Shown here piece by piece: positions 19,407 to 27,928 of a DNA stretch of 64,000 nt. The notes beneath the pieces are model-generated. The model ran no database searches, was not told the origin of the DNA, and saw only the letters and a program-made list of their open reading frames with translations. The position numbers and the translations under genes were made by a program. The first letter of the stretch is position 1; each line of letters starts with the position of its first letter. Source of the stretch: CAVRAZ01 sp963719135 (GTDB taxonomy: Bacteria > Pseudomonadota > Gammaproteobacteria > DSM-19610). The stretch lies in assembly GCA_963719135.1 (NCBI GenBank), contig CAVRAZ010000001.1, positions 310,001 through 374,000 on the forward strand. The letters run 5' to 3'.

Positions 19407-19750
19407 GATTTCCTCGACAGAACCGACGCGATGCAGGCTGCCCGGCCACCCTGGCTGTCCTTCAGCCGCATCGTCGTCCTACTCATCGGCGGGCACCGGG
19501 TCACGCACAATAGCGACAGGGTCGGTCGAAAAATTGACAGACGGCGGGCAATTGGGCGCATGTCCACGAACCGGGCCGGAGCGTCCGCCGGCAGCGGCAT
19601 GCCGTAGCCGCCGGGGTCCGGCGCCTTGCCCGGGTCGCGACCGGTGCGCACGGACACGGCGGTCCGTCTGACCAGCAGCGCGAGCGCCGCGCCGGTCGCC
19701 GCGGCATGACCTTTTGACACCTGCCGGCAAGTGCGAAACACTGTGCCCCC
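19407..19750. other. Gene-free interval between motA and the DUF2126 gene
   Basis: 344 bases separating two divergent genes, presumably holding both promoters. Open frames crossing it are shadows without recognisable homology. I looked for a flagellar sigma-28 promoter (TAAAG and GCCGATAA); a GCCGATGA occurs on the minus strand near 19480 but without a matching -35, so I do not call one. Confidence 0.5.
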
Positions 19751-21877
19751 GTGAGTTCCGATGACGTCACTTTCGACGCGGCGATCCGCGCGCACGACCA
19801 AGCGGTCGCGCGCCTGGGCACGGCCATCTGGATCGGCGCCGAACCGACGTTCACCGACCGGCTGTCCGAGTCAGACGAGTGGCTCACCGATGCGCTGGGC
19901 GCCACCAAGCAGGCCCGCGCCTGCCGCCTCGTTCAGCACCTGCGCGACGCTTATCCCGGTTCGATGATCCTGCGCACGCTGGGTCGCCAGTACGCCGGCG
20001 AAGCGAAGCCGCGCTGGAGTCTCGGCCTCTATCAGCGTCGCGACGGCCGGCCGCTGGCCGCTGGTCTGCCGCAGGATCCGCTGAGCACGGCGTGTCCCTG
20101 CGAACCGGCGCGCACGACGGCATTCTGGCACGCACTGACCGCCGCACTGGACGGCGATGGATGGTCGGCTGCGCGCTTCGAAATCGACGGCGAAACGGGT
20201 CAGCGCATTCTGTTTCGCTGCGACACGCAACGGCCGCTCGCCGACGCGACAGCCGATCCCCGACTCGCGCGGCCATCGCCGCAGTCGCAGGCGATTCCAG
20301 CGGCCGGAATCGTCGACGACCTCGCCGCTGAAGGACTCTATCTGGTCGCGCTCGGGCGCGCGCCGACCGGGCCCGACGACAGTCTGCAACCCTGTATCGA
20401 ATTGCCCGGCTTTCACAGTGTCGGCCTGTTCGCCGCGTTTGCGGCGCGGCTGGCGCGCGCGGCGCGTGAAGCCGGCGTGACGGCGCTGGTGTGGCGCGGC
20501 TTTCCGCCGCCGGTGGACGAAACCCTGGCCTGGACGACGCTGACGCCCGACCCGGCCGTGCTCGAAATCAACGGCGCACCGGTCGACGCTGTCACCGATT
20601 TCCTCGACATCAGCCGGCGGCTCTACGCGCTGGCGCAAGCCGAGGGCCTCGCGCCCTATCGCCTGCAGTACAACGGCAGCCAGACGGAGAGCGGCGGCGG
20701 CGGCCAGTTCACGCTGGGCGGTCCCAGCCCGCAACGCAGCCCGTTCTTCGTCGCGCCGCAACTGCTGACGCGCCTGGTCGTCTATCTCAATCACCACCCG
20801 GCGCTGTCCTACTGGTTTGCGCCCGCCTACGTCGGCAGTTTCAGCCAGTCGCCGCGCCCCGACGAAAATGTGCTGGAGTCGTTCAGTGAATTGCAGGTGG
20901 CATTGCAGCACCTGTCCGCCACGGCCGAGCCGACGCCCGAATTCATCTGGCGCAGCCTCAGTCCCTTTCTGGTCGACACCTCGGGCAACGCGCACCGCAG
21001 TGAGTTGAACATCGAAAAGCTCTGGAATGCCTGGCTGCCCGGACGCGGGTGTCTCGGCCTGGTCGAGTTCCGCGCCTTTCGCATGGCCGCCGACGCCGAA
21101 ACCGCGGCGTCCATCGCTGCACTGCTGCGCGCGCTGGCGGCCATGCTGGGCCGGCGGGCCGTCGGCGAACAACTGATCGAATGGGGCAGCGTGCTGCACG
21201 ATCGGTTCGCGCTGCCGTTTTACCTGCGGCGCGACCTGGAACAGGTATTCGGCGATCTGTCCGCAGCGGGGCTCGGTCTCGGCGCACCCATTACCGAACG
21301 ACTCCTGGCGGACGACTGGCGCCGCCTCGGCCGCACGGAGTACGCTGGCTGCGAACTCGCCGTCGATCAGGCCGTCGAATTCTGGCCGCTGCTCGGCGAC
21401 GCCGCGCAACACTCCGGCGGCTCCCGCCTGGTCGACGCCAGCACGGCGCGCATACAGCTCAGGATACGCCCCGCCTCCGGTCACCGCTCCGCGCTCGATG
21501 GCTGGCAGGTGCTGGCGGGCGGCTACCTTGTCGCTTTGCGCGAGGAGCGCGATGCGGACGGTGCGGCGTTCATTCTGGGACTGCGCTACCGCGCCTTCGT
21601 GCCCTGGACCGGGTTGCACCCCGGACTCGGCGGACAGGCGCCGGTGGTGCTGACCCTCATTCCGCCCGGCACCACTCACGCGCTGCGCGTGACGCTGCAC
21701 GACTGGCAGCCGCAGGGCAAACCCTACGACGGCCTGCCCGTCTCGCTCGACGAAGCGCGGCGGCGGGTGGCGGAACGGTTCGTGGTGGAAGAGATCGACC
21801 GGGCCGACCTACCCGAGCCGAGGGTTCCCGCGGCGCACGCGCTCAGCGACTTTTGCCTCGACCTGCGGCGCTGCTGA
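19751..21877 (+). CDS. DUF2126 (transglutaminase-associated) family protein
   Basis: A 708-residue cytoplasmic protein that corresponds to the DUF2126 region found at the C-terminus of large bacterial transglutaminase-like proteins. The match begins at WIGAEPTFTDRLSESDEWLT and RTLGRQYAGEAKPRWSLGLY, and includes YNGSQTESGGGGQFTLGGPS, SYWFAPAYVGSFSQSPRPDE, and the SSLFV-type middle HRSELNIEKLWNAWLPGRGC. The N-terminal transglutaminase-like half is absent. The start is GTG 19751. No transglutaminase, alpha-E or circularly permuted ATP-grasp partner, its usual companions, is in the window. Function not established. Confidence 0.82.
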   Translation: MSSDDVTFDAAIRAHDQAVARLGTAIWIGAEPTFTDRLSESDEWLTDALGATKQARACRLVQHLRDAYPGSMILRTLGRQYAGEAKPRWSLGLYQRRDGRPLAAGLPQDPLSTACPCEPARTTAFWHALTAALDGDGWSAARFEIDGETGQRILFRCDTQRPLADATADPRLARPSPQSQAIPAAGIVDDLAAEGLYLVALGRAPTGPDDSLQPCIELPGFHSVGLFAAFAARLARAAREAGVTALVWRGFPPPVDETLAWTTLTPDPAVLEINGAPVDAVTDFLDISRRLYALAQAEGLAPYRLQYNGSQTESGGGGQFTLGGPSPQRSPFFVAPQLLTRLVVYLNHHPALSYWFAPAYVGSFSQSPRPDENVLESFSELQVALQHLSATAEPTPEFIWRSLSPFLVDTSGNAHRSELNIEKLWNAWLPGRGCLGLVEFRAFRMAADAETAASIAALLRALAAMLGRRAVGEQLIEWGSVLHDRFALPFYLRRDLEQVFGDLSAAGLGLGAPITERLLADDWRRLGRTEYAGCELAVDQAVEFWPLLGDAAQHSGGSRLVDASTARIQLRIRPASGHRSALDGWQVLAGGYLVALREERDADGAAFILGLRYRAFVPWTGLHPGLGGQAPVVLTLIPPGTTHALRVTLHDWQPQGKPYDGLPVSLDEARRRVAERFVVEEIDRADLPEPRVPAAHALSDFCLDLRRC

Positions 21878-21950
21878 TCAAGTAAACGTGACGCTTGCAC
21901 AACCAAATCCGGTGGGTTTCGACCGAATCCTCTTGCTTGCGGGTTGCCTG

Positions 21951-22077
21951 GCGGGTTTTGGCTCTGCGGGTCGAATTCACATCGAGTGAAATTCAACACG
22001 CGTGCGCAGGTTGGGCGGAGCGCAGCGAAGCCCAACGATCGGCGGTCCGGCGTCGGGCTTCGCTGCGCTCCGCCCTA
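21951..22077 (+). repeat. Dispersed repeat with GCGTGCGNAGGTTGGGC core, copy 1
   Basis: Contains AATTCAACACGCGTGCGCAGG followed by an inverted repeat GGCGGAGCGCAGCGAAGCCC / GGGCTTCGCTGCGCTCCGCC. Related sequence occurs inverted at 35185-35300 and direct at 40468-40640. It overlaps the predicted mscS stop (TAG at 22075-22077). Confidence 0.7.
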
Positions 22078-23151
22078 CACTGATCTATTGCGCGCGATCA
22101 ACAGCGTCTGGGTCGGGTAGGCGAACTCGATGCCTTCCTGTTCGAAGCGTTCGTGAATGCGCAGATTGATGGCCTGCTGAATATCCATGTAGAGATTGTA
22201 GTCGGAGGCCAGCACGCTAATAGACGGATTCGAAGTTGAGGGAAAAGTCACCGTAGTTCTTGAAATGCGCGCGGTCGAAGCGCGTCTTGTCGTGTTCCTC
22301 GATCGCCTCGCGAATGATGCCGGGAATCCGGATCAGCTTGTCGCGCGGCGTCTGGTAGGTGACGCCCAGCGCAAACACCACGCGCCGCTCGAGCATGCGG
22401 CCGTAGTTGCGGATCCGGCTGCGCAGCAGATCCGCGTTCGAGAACACGAGCTGCTTGCCCGAGAGACTGCGCACGCGCGTGGTTTTCAGGCCGACGTTTT
22501 CCACGCTCCCCAGAAACTCGTCGACGCTGAGAAAGTCGCCGACGCTGAACGGCTTGTCCAGACACGATCGACAGCGATGCAAACAGGTCGCCGAGAATGT
22601 TCTGCACGGCCAGCGCGACGGCCACGCCGCCGACGCCCAGCCCGGCAACCAGGGCGGTGACGTCGAATCCCAGATTGTCCAGCACCAGCAGCAGGACGAC
22701 GGCCCACAGCGCGACCCGTCCCACGAAACCCATCGCAGTGACCGTGGTCAGGCTGGCCGGGTCCTTTTCCCGCCGCCGGCGCAGGTCGCGTTGCAGCCAA
22801 TGGACCAGCAGGCCGTGCAGCCAGAGTCCGCCCTGCAGCAACAGGACAAACGATCGCCAGGCCGACGACACCGCGGCGCAGCGTGTCGGTGAGCGCCAGA
22901 AACGACGAACCGATGAACAGCGCCATGGCGAGCAGAAACAGGCCGCGCGTGCGGCCCAGCAACTCCGCGAGGGCGTCGTCCCAGTCACCCGGAGTCCACT
23001 TCGCCCAGGCGGTCAGCCGCGATGCGGCAAAGCGCCTGATCAGATACAGCCCCGCCAGCGCCGCGGCGGCCGCGAGCAGCGCCAGCAACCAGGCGCGCAC
23101 GCTGTTGCCAAGAAACACTTTGCCCAGCAGCTCCAGGGGCAAATCCGCCAT
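22075..23151 (-). pseudogene. MscS-family mechanosensitive channel, three frame breaks
   Basis: Small-conductance mechanosensitive channel homologue of about 357 residues if repaired. Membrane part: WLLALLAAAAALAGLYLIRR, LFLLAMALFIGSSFLAL, then after break 1 LLLQGGLWLHGLLVHWLQRD, FVGRVALWAVVLLLVLDNLG and the pore helix VTALVAGLGVGGVAVALAVQ plus NILGDLFASLSIV. After break 2 comes the beta domain LDKPFSVGDFLSVDEFLGSV, then YGRMLERRVVFALGVTYQTP. After break 3 comes VLASDYNLYMDIQQAINLRI, ending TQTLLIARNRSV. Breaks lie near 22849, 22562 and 22217, and each is cured by deleting one base. The ATG overlaps the SelW-like stop (TGATG). Last gene of the PhoU-like/PPDK-like operon. Confidence 0.85.
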
Positions 23152-23441
23152 CAGGTGTCGTGCGCCTTCTTCACGTCAGCGTGGCCCAGATCGCGGTCCG
23201 GCGCAATCAGGTCGCGAACGCGCTGCTTCAGCTCGGTGATTTCCGGAAAGCGCCCCGCGGCCGTGCGCGACCAGACCAGCGCGTCATTGGCCGTGACTTC
23301 GAACACGCCGCCGGTGCCGGGCTTGAGCGTCAGCTCGGAAATCTCCTGGTCGAACGTGGTCAGCAGCTCCTGCGCCATCCAGGCGGCCCGCAGCAGCCAG
23401 CGGCACTGGGTGCAATAGACAATGGTGATCCGGTTGTTCAT
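23151..23441 (-). CDS. SelT/SelW/SelH-family thioredoxin-like protein (Cys form)
   Basis: 96 residues, Rdx/SelW family. The redox motif YCTQCRWLLRAAWMAQELL near the N-terminus is CxxC, with Cys in both positions, so no selenocysteine is needed. LKPGTGGVFEVTANDALVWS and RFPEITELKQRVRDLI complete the small thioredoxin-like fold. The physiological substrate is unknown. It is placed between the PPDK-like gene (68 bases upstream) and mscS (overlapping), so it belongs to that operon. Confidence 0.88.
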   Translation of the reverse strand: MNNRITIVYCTQCRWLLRAAWMAQELLTTFDQEISELTLKPGTGGVFEVTANDALVWSRTAAGRFPEITELKQRVRDLIAPDRDLGHADVKKAHDT

Positions 23442-23508
23442 GGCACCCCCGGTGTTCCGGCGCCAGTAAACCCGTCACGCCTCATCGGCTTGCCGCGGAG
23501 GGGCGCCG

Positions 23509-25134
23509 TTACTGTGCTGCAGAATCCTTCAGTCCGACGGTTTCCGAATCCGGCGCCAGGCGCCGCAGGCGCTCCAGCAGATCGACGGGCTTTTCCACAT
23601 GGACCTTCGGCGCTTCGGCATAGATGGCGCCGGTATCGCCGTCGAGGCAGAGCGTATCGCCTTCGTTGAACCGGCGCTCGCCGATCGAGAAGGTGCGGGC
23701 GTCGAGATTCGTGACCAGCCCAGGACAGCCGACCAGCACCACCACGCCCATCTGGCGCGCGACCACCGCGGCGTGCGACGTGCGGCCGCCGCCGGCGGTC
23801 AGCAGCCCGGCCGACAGCGCGATGCCGGCGATGTCTTCGGTGCTGGCGTCGGGCCGCACCAGTACCGCCGGCGTACCGGCTTTGACATAGCGCCTGGCGG
23901 CGGCGGCATCGAGCGCCGCCGGCCCGACGGCCACCCCGAGACTCGCCGGCACCGCCTGAGCGAGCGGCGCTTCGCCGGTTTCCACGCGCCGCAGTTCGAT
24001 CTTTTCCAGAGCAATGTCCTGAAGGCGCAGGAACGCCTGTCCGCCGTCGATCAGGCCTTCTTCCGCCAGTTCCACGGCCGTACGCAGCGCCGCCAGCGGC
24101 GTGCGCTTCGCGACGCGCGTCTGCAGCAGGTGCAGCATGCCGTGCTCGACGGTGAATTCCAATTCCTGAACGTCGCGGAATTCCCGCTCGAGGATGGCGC
24201 CGATCTCTTCGAGACGCGCGACCACGGGCAGCGGCGGCGGCGCCGTGTCCAGGCTGCGGCGGCCCGAGACGATGTCCTCGCCCTGGGCGTTGCCGAGCCA
24301 GTCGACGTACAGTTGTCTTGCGCCGCTCGCCGGGTCGCGCGTGAAGGCCACGCCGGCGCCGGAGCCGATGCCGGCATTGCCGAACACCATGCGCTGCACG
24401 GTCACCGCCGTGCCCAGGCTGTCGGCGATGCCATGCAGCTTGCGGTAGGCGCGCGCCCGCTCCGAATTCCACGAGCGAAACACCGCGCGCACCGCCGGCA
24501 CGAGCTGGCCGAACGGGTCCTGGGGAAAGTCGTGACCGGCGCGCTCGCGGTAGCGTTCGAGGTACGCGCGCGCCAGGTCGCGCAGCGCCCGGAAATCGAG
24601 CTGATCGGCGCGCTCCAGCCGTTGCCTGGCCAGCAGGCCTTCCAGCGCGGCTGCATAAGGCGCCGAATCCTGACCCGCCACCAGGGTGACGAAGGATTCC
24701 AGCAACCGGCGATACGAATCCCACACCAGGCGCGGGTCGCCGCTGGCCCGCAACAGACCTTTCAGGGTGGCTTCACAGAGGCCGACGTTCAGCACGGTAT
24801 CCATCATGCCCGGCATCGACACCGGTGCGCCGGAACGCACCGACACCAGCAGCGGACGGCGCGAATCGCCGAATCCCTGTCCGGTGGCGCCTTCGAGGCG
24901 TTCGATGGCTTCTCTCAGCCGGTATTCCAGGACCGACTCGGACAAGGTTCCGGCCAGTTCGGCGTGACACCAGCCGGTCGGAAGCACGAAACCCTGCGGC
25001 ACCGGCAGTCCCAGCGCCGCCATGCGCATCAGGTTGTAGGCCTTGAAACCGGCCGTTTCCACAGGGGGAAGTTCGCCGGAACCGGTCAGATCGAAGACCG
25101 GCGGGAGATCGACTACAGTATGGCGCCTAGGCAT
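23509..25134 (-). CDS. Pyruvate phosphate dikinase-like protein lacking the C-terminal PEP/pyruvate domain
   Basis: 541 residues: an ATP-grasp (PPDK N-terminal) domain from about 20 to 370 (GFKAYNLMRMAALGLPVPQG, LLVSVRSGAPVSMPGMMDTV, LNVGLC, GNAGIGSGAGVAFTRDPASG, QGEDIVSG, EFTVEHGMLHLLQTR) and the swivelling phosphohistidine domain (GGGRTSHAAVVARQMGVVVL), with the His near residue 454, as in full-length PPDK. It ends soon after; the TIM-barrel that binds PEP/pyruvate is missing. Such a protein could move phosphate from ATP to its His and on to an unknown acceptor. The start at ATG 25134 overlaps the end of the upstream PhoU-like gene by 8 bases, suggesting a functional pair. Confidence 0.88.
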   Translation of the reverse strand: MPRRHTVVDLPPVFDLTGSGELPPVETAGFKAYNLMRMAALGLPVPQGFVLPTGWCHAELAGTLSESVLEYRLREAIERLEGATGQGFGDSRRPLLVSVRSGAPVSMPGMMDTVLNVGLCEATLKGLLRASGDPRLVWDSYRRLLESFVTLVAGQDSAPYAAALEGLLARQRLERADQLDFRALRDLARAYLERYRERAGHDFPQDPFGQLVPAVRAVFRSWNSERARAYRKLHGIADSLGTAVTVQRMVFGNAGIGSGAGVAFTRDPASGARQLYVDWLGNAQGEDIVSGRRSLDTAPPPLPVVARLEEIGAILEREFRDVQELEFTVEHGMLHLLQTRVAKRTPLAALRTAVELAEEGLIDGGQAFLRLQDIALEKIELRRVETGEAPLAQAVPASLGVAVGPAALDAAAARRYVKAGTPAVLVRPDASTEDIAGIALSAGLLTAGGGRTSHAAVVARQMGVVVLVGCPGLVTNLDARTFSIGERRFNEGDTLCLDGDTGAIYAEAPKVHVEKPVDLLERLRRLAPDSETVGLKDSAAQ

Positions 25135-27045
25135 GGCCGACCTCCGCCAGCGTGTGGTCGCGCAGCGTGAGCGCAACCCGCATCAGGCCGTCCGCGGCCT
25201 GCTCGAGGTTCTGCGCCGACTCCAGGAACGGGAACAGCTCGGTGAAGCGGCCGCCTTTTTCCAGCAGCGTATTCTTCACCGCGCGCTGGGCCAGATCGGC
25301 CGTGCGTTCCAGTGCCTGCACGCGGTGCACCGCCTCCAGGAAGTCCTCGATGTCGGCCTGCGCCGCGCCGTGGCGCACGTCGGCCGAGGCCACCAGCGCC
25401 TTGACCAGCTCCTGCGCCGCGAGCGCCACCGGCTCGGCCAGCCGCGACAGCGCAGCGAGGGGAACCGGCAGCGGACGCTGCACCAGGCTCAGGTTGAACG
25501 CGGCGTCTTCCAGTTCGTCGGCAACGTCGTCGGCCGCTTCCAGCAGGCCGAGCAGAAACGGCGTCTCGCCCGCGGCCGCGTTGCGCGCCGAGACCAGCTC
25601 GAACGTCCGCGGCGGACTCCCAGTCCTTGGCGCGCTGCGCCAGCCGCGCCAGCGCTTCGGGCCGGCGGCCCGCCTCCTCCAGCGCAGCGTGCAGCGCCGC
25701 CGCCAGCGTCTGGATCAGCGCGGCGTGTTCGACCACGCCGTCGAGCAGCGCATCCTCCACCGAGCGCGCCTCCGCCGCCAGCGCGGCGCGCGCTTCGTCG
25801 GCGATGAGGTTCGTCGGGCGGCCGTGGCGCAACCCTTCCGACGCCGCGCGCATCACGAATTGCAGATAACGCAAGGCACGCTCGACGCCGATCAGTTCAT
25901 CCAGTCGGACGCCGGGCACGAGGCGCGTGCCGAAGGCCAGGCGCATGGCGTCGTAGACCAGGTTTTCACCGCCGGCGGCGAGGAAGCCCATGTGCCCCAG
26001 GTTCTCCTGCGCCGCCCAGCGCAGCAGATTCAGCGACTCGCGCTTGGACACGAACCGGTGCAGCCGTTTGCGCGCGCGGTTCCAGTCGATGAGGAATACC
26101 AGGCGCGAACCCAGGTGCGAGAGATACTCGCGCAGACCGCGCGTGCTGCCCGCCCGATAGCTGCCGACGCACAAATGATAGAGTCCGTCCTCCATGTGTT
26201 CGTCGCGGCGCGAGCGGGTGTCTTCCCAGTTCACCTTCCAGTCGGCAAACAGATCCTGAAAGAAATCCAGCCGCGCCAGGTGCACGTCGGTGTAGGTGAC
26301 CGTCGCCGTGCGTCCGGTCACGTGCAGCACCAGCACATGCGCGTCGGTGGTGCCGATGTCGTTCTGGATCACCAGCTTCGACCCCACCCGCGTCGCCGTG
26401 GAAGCAAGTCCCGGATGTCCGAACTTGAGCGGCGCGGTCGCGTTAACGCCGTCCATGAACGCCTCCACCAGGGCGCGATCGGCGGCGTCGATGCCATACA
26501 CCTGGCAGCCGGCGATGGATTCGCTGGCCAGTTCCGCCTGCAGCCGGTTGAGCGCCTTGTGCATGTCCATCACCAGCAGATGCAGGCTGTCCCCCGCCTC
26601 GCGTTCTCCGGAGGTGAGCAGGCGCAGGTCCTCCTCGCTCAGCCCGGACGCGGCGGCCGGCGGCGCCAGTGCCGCGTGGCGGCGTTCGAAATCGGCCGCC
26701 CCCTCCACCCCGGCGGCGGTCAACGGCGCCAGCATTTCGTCGAACGTCGTGCCAGGCATCGGCGACGATGCGGTCGGCCAGCGGAATCTGGTACCGACCC
26801 GGCGCGAGCTGAGCGGCGCCGGCCACCACGTCGTCGTATTCGGCGTCGCGCAGGCCGGCGGCGACGCGTTCGTTCTTGAGGCGGCTGGGTGCGATGCCGG
26901 GATGATCAGCCGCCTGGCGGGCGGTCTGCAGCAGGGTCAGGCGATATTTCACCCGGTCGTTGGCGGACAGCGCCGCATTCACCAGAGCGGGCAACAACAG
27001 GGCGCGCTCGCCCAGGGCGTCGATGATTCGGGTCTTTTCGGACAT
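25127..27045 (-). pseudogene. Large helical protein with PhoU/DUF47-like C-terminus, two frame breaks
   Basis: About 638 residues if two one-base breaks (near 26760 and 25608) are repaired. It begins MSEKTRIIDALGERALLLPA. The middle part (LLVMDMHKALNRLQAELASE, YGIDAADRALVEAFMDGVNA, FGHPGLASTATRVGSKLVIQ, NDIGTTDAHVLVLHVTGRTA) is not a family I can name. The C-terminal ~220 residues are helical, with LLGLLEAADDVADELEDAAF and VHRVQALERTADLAQRAVKN resembling PhoU/DUF47 phosphate-regulation proteins; that match is by eye. First gene of the operon with the PPDK-like, SelW-like and MscS genes. Tandem Pho-box-like sites lie 51-98 bases upstream. Biochemical role unknown. Confidence 0.7.
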
Positions 27046-27095
27046 GAGGATTTCCCGGTGAAGTCGGCCGCCGATTGTATGACGATTCCGGAAAC

Positions 27096-27143
27096 GAAAT
27101 GTTTCAGAATTATTACAACGAAATATTTCAGAATTATTACAAG
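27096..27143 (-). promoter_or_regulatory. Two tandem 24-base repeats resembling Pho boxes
   Basis: On the minus strand the site reads TTGTAATAATTCTGAAATAT, then again TTGTAATAATTCTGAAACAT. Each copy can be split into 11-base halves starting TTGTAAT and CTGAAA, like the PhoB consensus CTGTCATAWAWCTGTCAY (13 of 18 positions by my alignment). It lies just upstream of the PhoU-like gene. A third copy lies at 36045-36068. Binding by PhoB is inference. Confidence 0.5.
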
Positions 27144-27227
27144 TGGAAATACGGCGACAGCATACCGCTCAGGCTGCGCCAGGTCGCGCCCGCGCGGCGG
27201 ATCGAACAACCCCGGCGGCCGGGCGAC

Positions 27228-27497
27228 TCAGCTTTCAAAGGGTTCATTCGTGCGCGGCGCGGCGGGCGCCTGGCGGTCCAGCGACTGCCGATACCGTACG
27301 CAACCTTCCATGAATTTCGACCATTCCGGCACCGACGGCACCGGATCGGTCTTTTCGGGCAGCAGACTCCACAACGCCGGGTGATACCAGCAAAGCGCGT
27401 GCCCGGTGCTGTCGCGATGCCGCCGGATACCGTCGCGGAGCTTTCTGACTTCCGCCACCAGATCCTCGCGCTTCATTTGATCGAGATCGTCGTCCAT
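27228..27497 (-). CDS. Conserved hypothetical protein, 89 residues
   Basis: A small soluble protein. A charged N-terminal helix (MDDDLDQMKREDLVAEVRKL) is followed by IRRHRDSTGHALCWYHPALW, LLPEKTDPVPSVPEWSKFM and GCVRYRQSLD. I recognise the HRDSxGHxLCWxHPALW pattern as recurring in proteobacterial hypothetical proteins, but no function is known to me. It is monocistronic, upstream of the Pho-box-like site and on the same strand as the operon that follows. Confidence 0.7.
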   Translation of the reverse strand: MDDDLDQMKREDLVAEVRKLRDGIRRHRDSTGHALCWYHPALWSLLPEKTDPVPSVPEWSKFMEGCVRYRQSLDRQAPAAPRTNEPFES

Positions 27498-27631
27498 AGC
27501 CGCCTCTGCACAATCGTGAAGGAAGAGTCTACCGGTCGAGTCTTATCTAATTGCCTGACATGCGCGTAGACGCGGCCCGGGCCGCGAAGTCCCGGAATCC
27601 CTGCGGGCAAGCCCGCTCCTACACGCGATTA

Positions 27632-27928
27632 TCACCCGCCGGCGATGGCGCCGACGACGATGAACGGCTCCCGCCCGGAGACCACGTCGTCGGGCAGCGG
27701 CGCATCCGGGGACTCGTGCGACCGGTCCTCGCCGCAGGCAAAAAAGCGCAACAGCGGCCGGCGCCGGTGCGTGACCGGGTCGCGGAGCGTGCCGCGCAGT
27801 GCCGGGTAATGCAGTTCCAGCGCATCGATGACCGCGCGCTGCGTGACCGGCGCCGGCACGTCGAGCCGCACTTCCACGTCGAGGCGCGCCAGCGATCGGA
27901 GCGCGTAGGGCAGCATGACCCGGATCAC
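27632..27928 (-). CDS. MoaD/ThiS-type ubiquitin-like protein ending in Gly-Gly
   Basis: 98 residues starting with GTG 27928, which overlaps the stop of the upstream beta-propeller gene (GTGA). It begins MIRVMLPYALRSLARLDVEV and ends PFIVVGAIAGG. The C-terminal diglycine and the beta-grasp pattern (LDVPAPVTQRAVIDALELHY, then an acidic loop) are those of the MoaD/ThiS sulfur-carrier fold. No E1-like activator or molybdopterin/thiamine gene is nearby. Stand-alone pairs with a BNR/sialidase-like gene are known in other bacteria, so the association seems conserved; the role is unknown. Confidence 0.8.
   Translation of the reverse strand: MIRVMLPYALRSLARLDVEVRLDVPAPVTQRAVIDALELHYPALRGTLRDPVTHRRRPLLRFFACGEDRSHESPDAPLPDDVVSGREPFIVVGAIAGG

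Noticed and set aside
19470..19500. Flagellar sigma-28 promoter upstream of motA
   Set aside because: Only a GCCGATGA-like -10 is visible; there is no TAAAG-type -35 at the right spacing.
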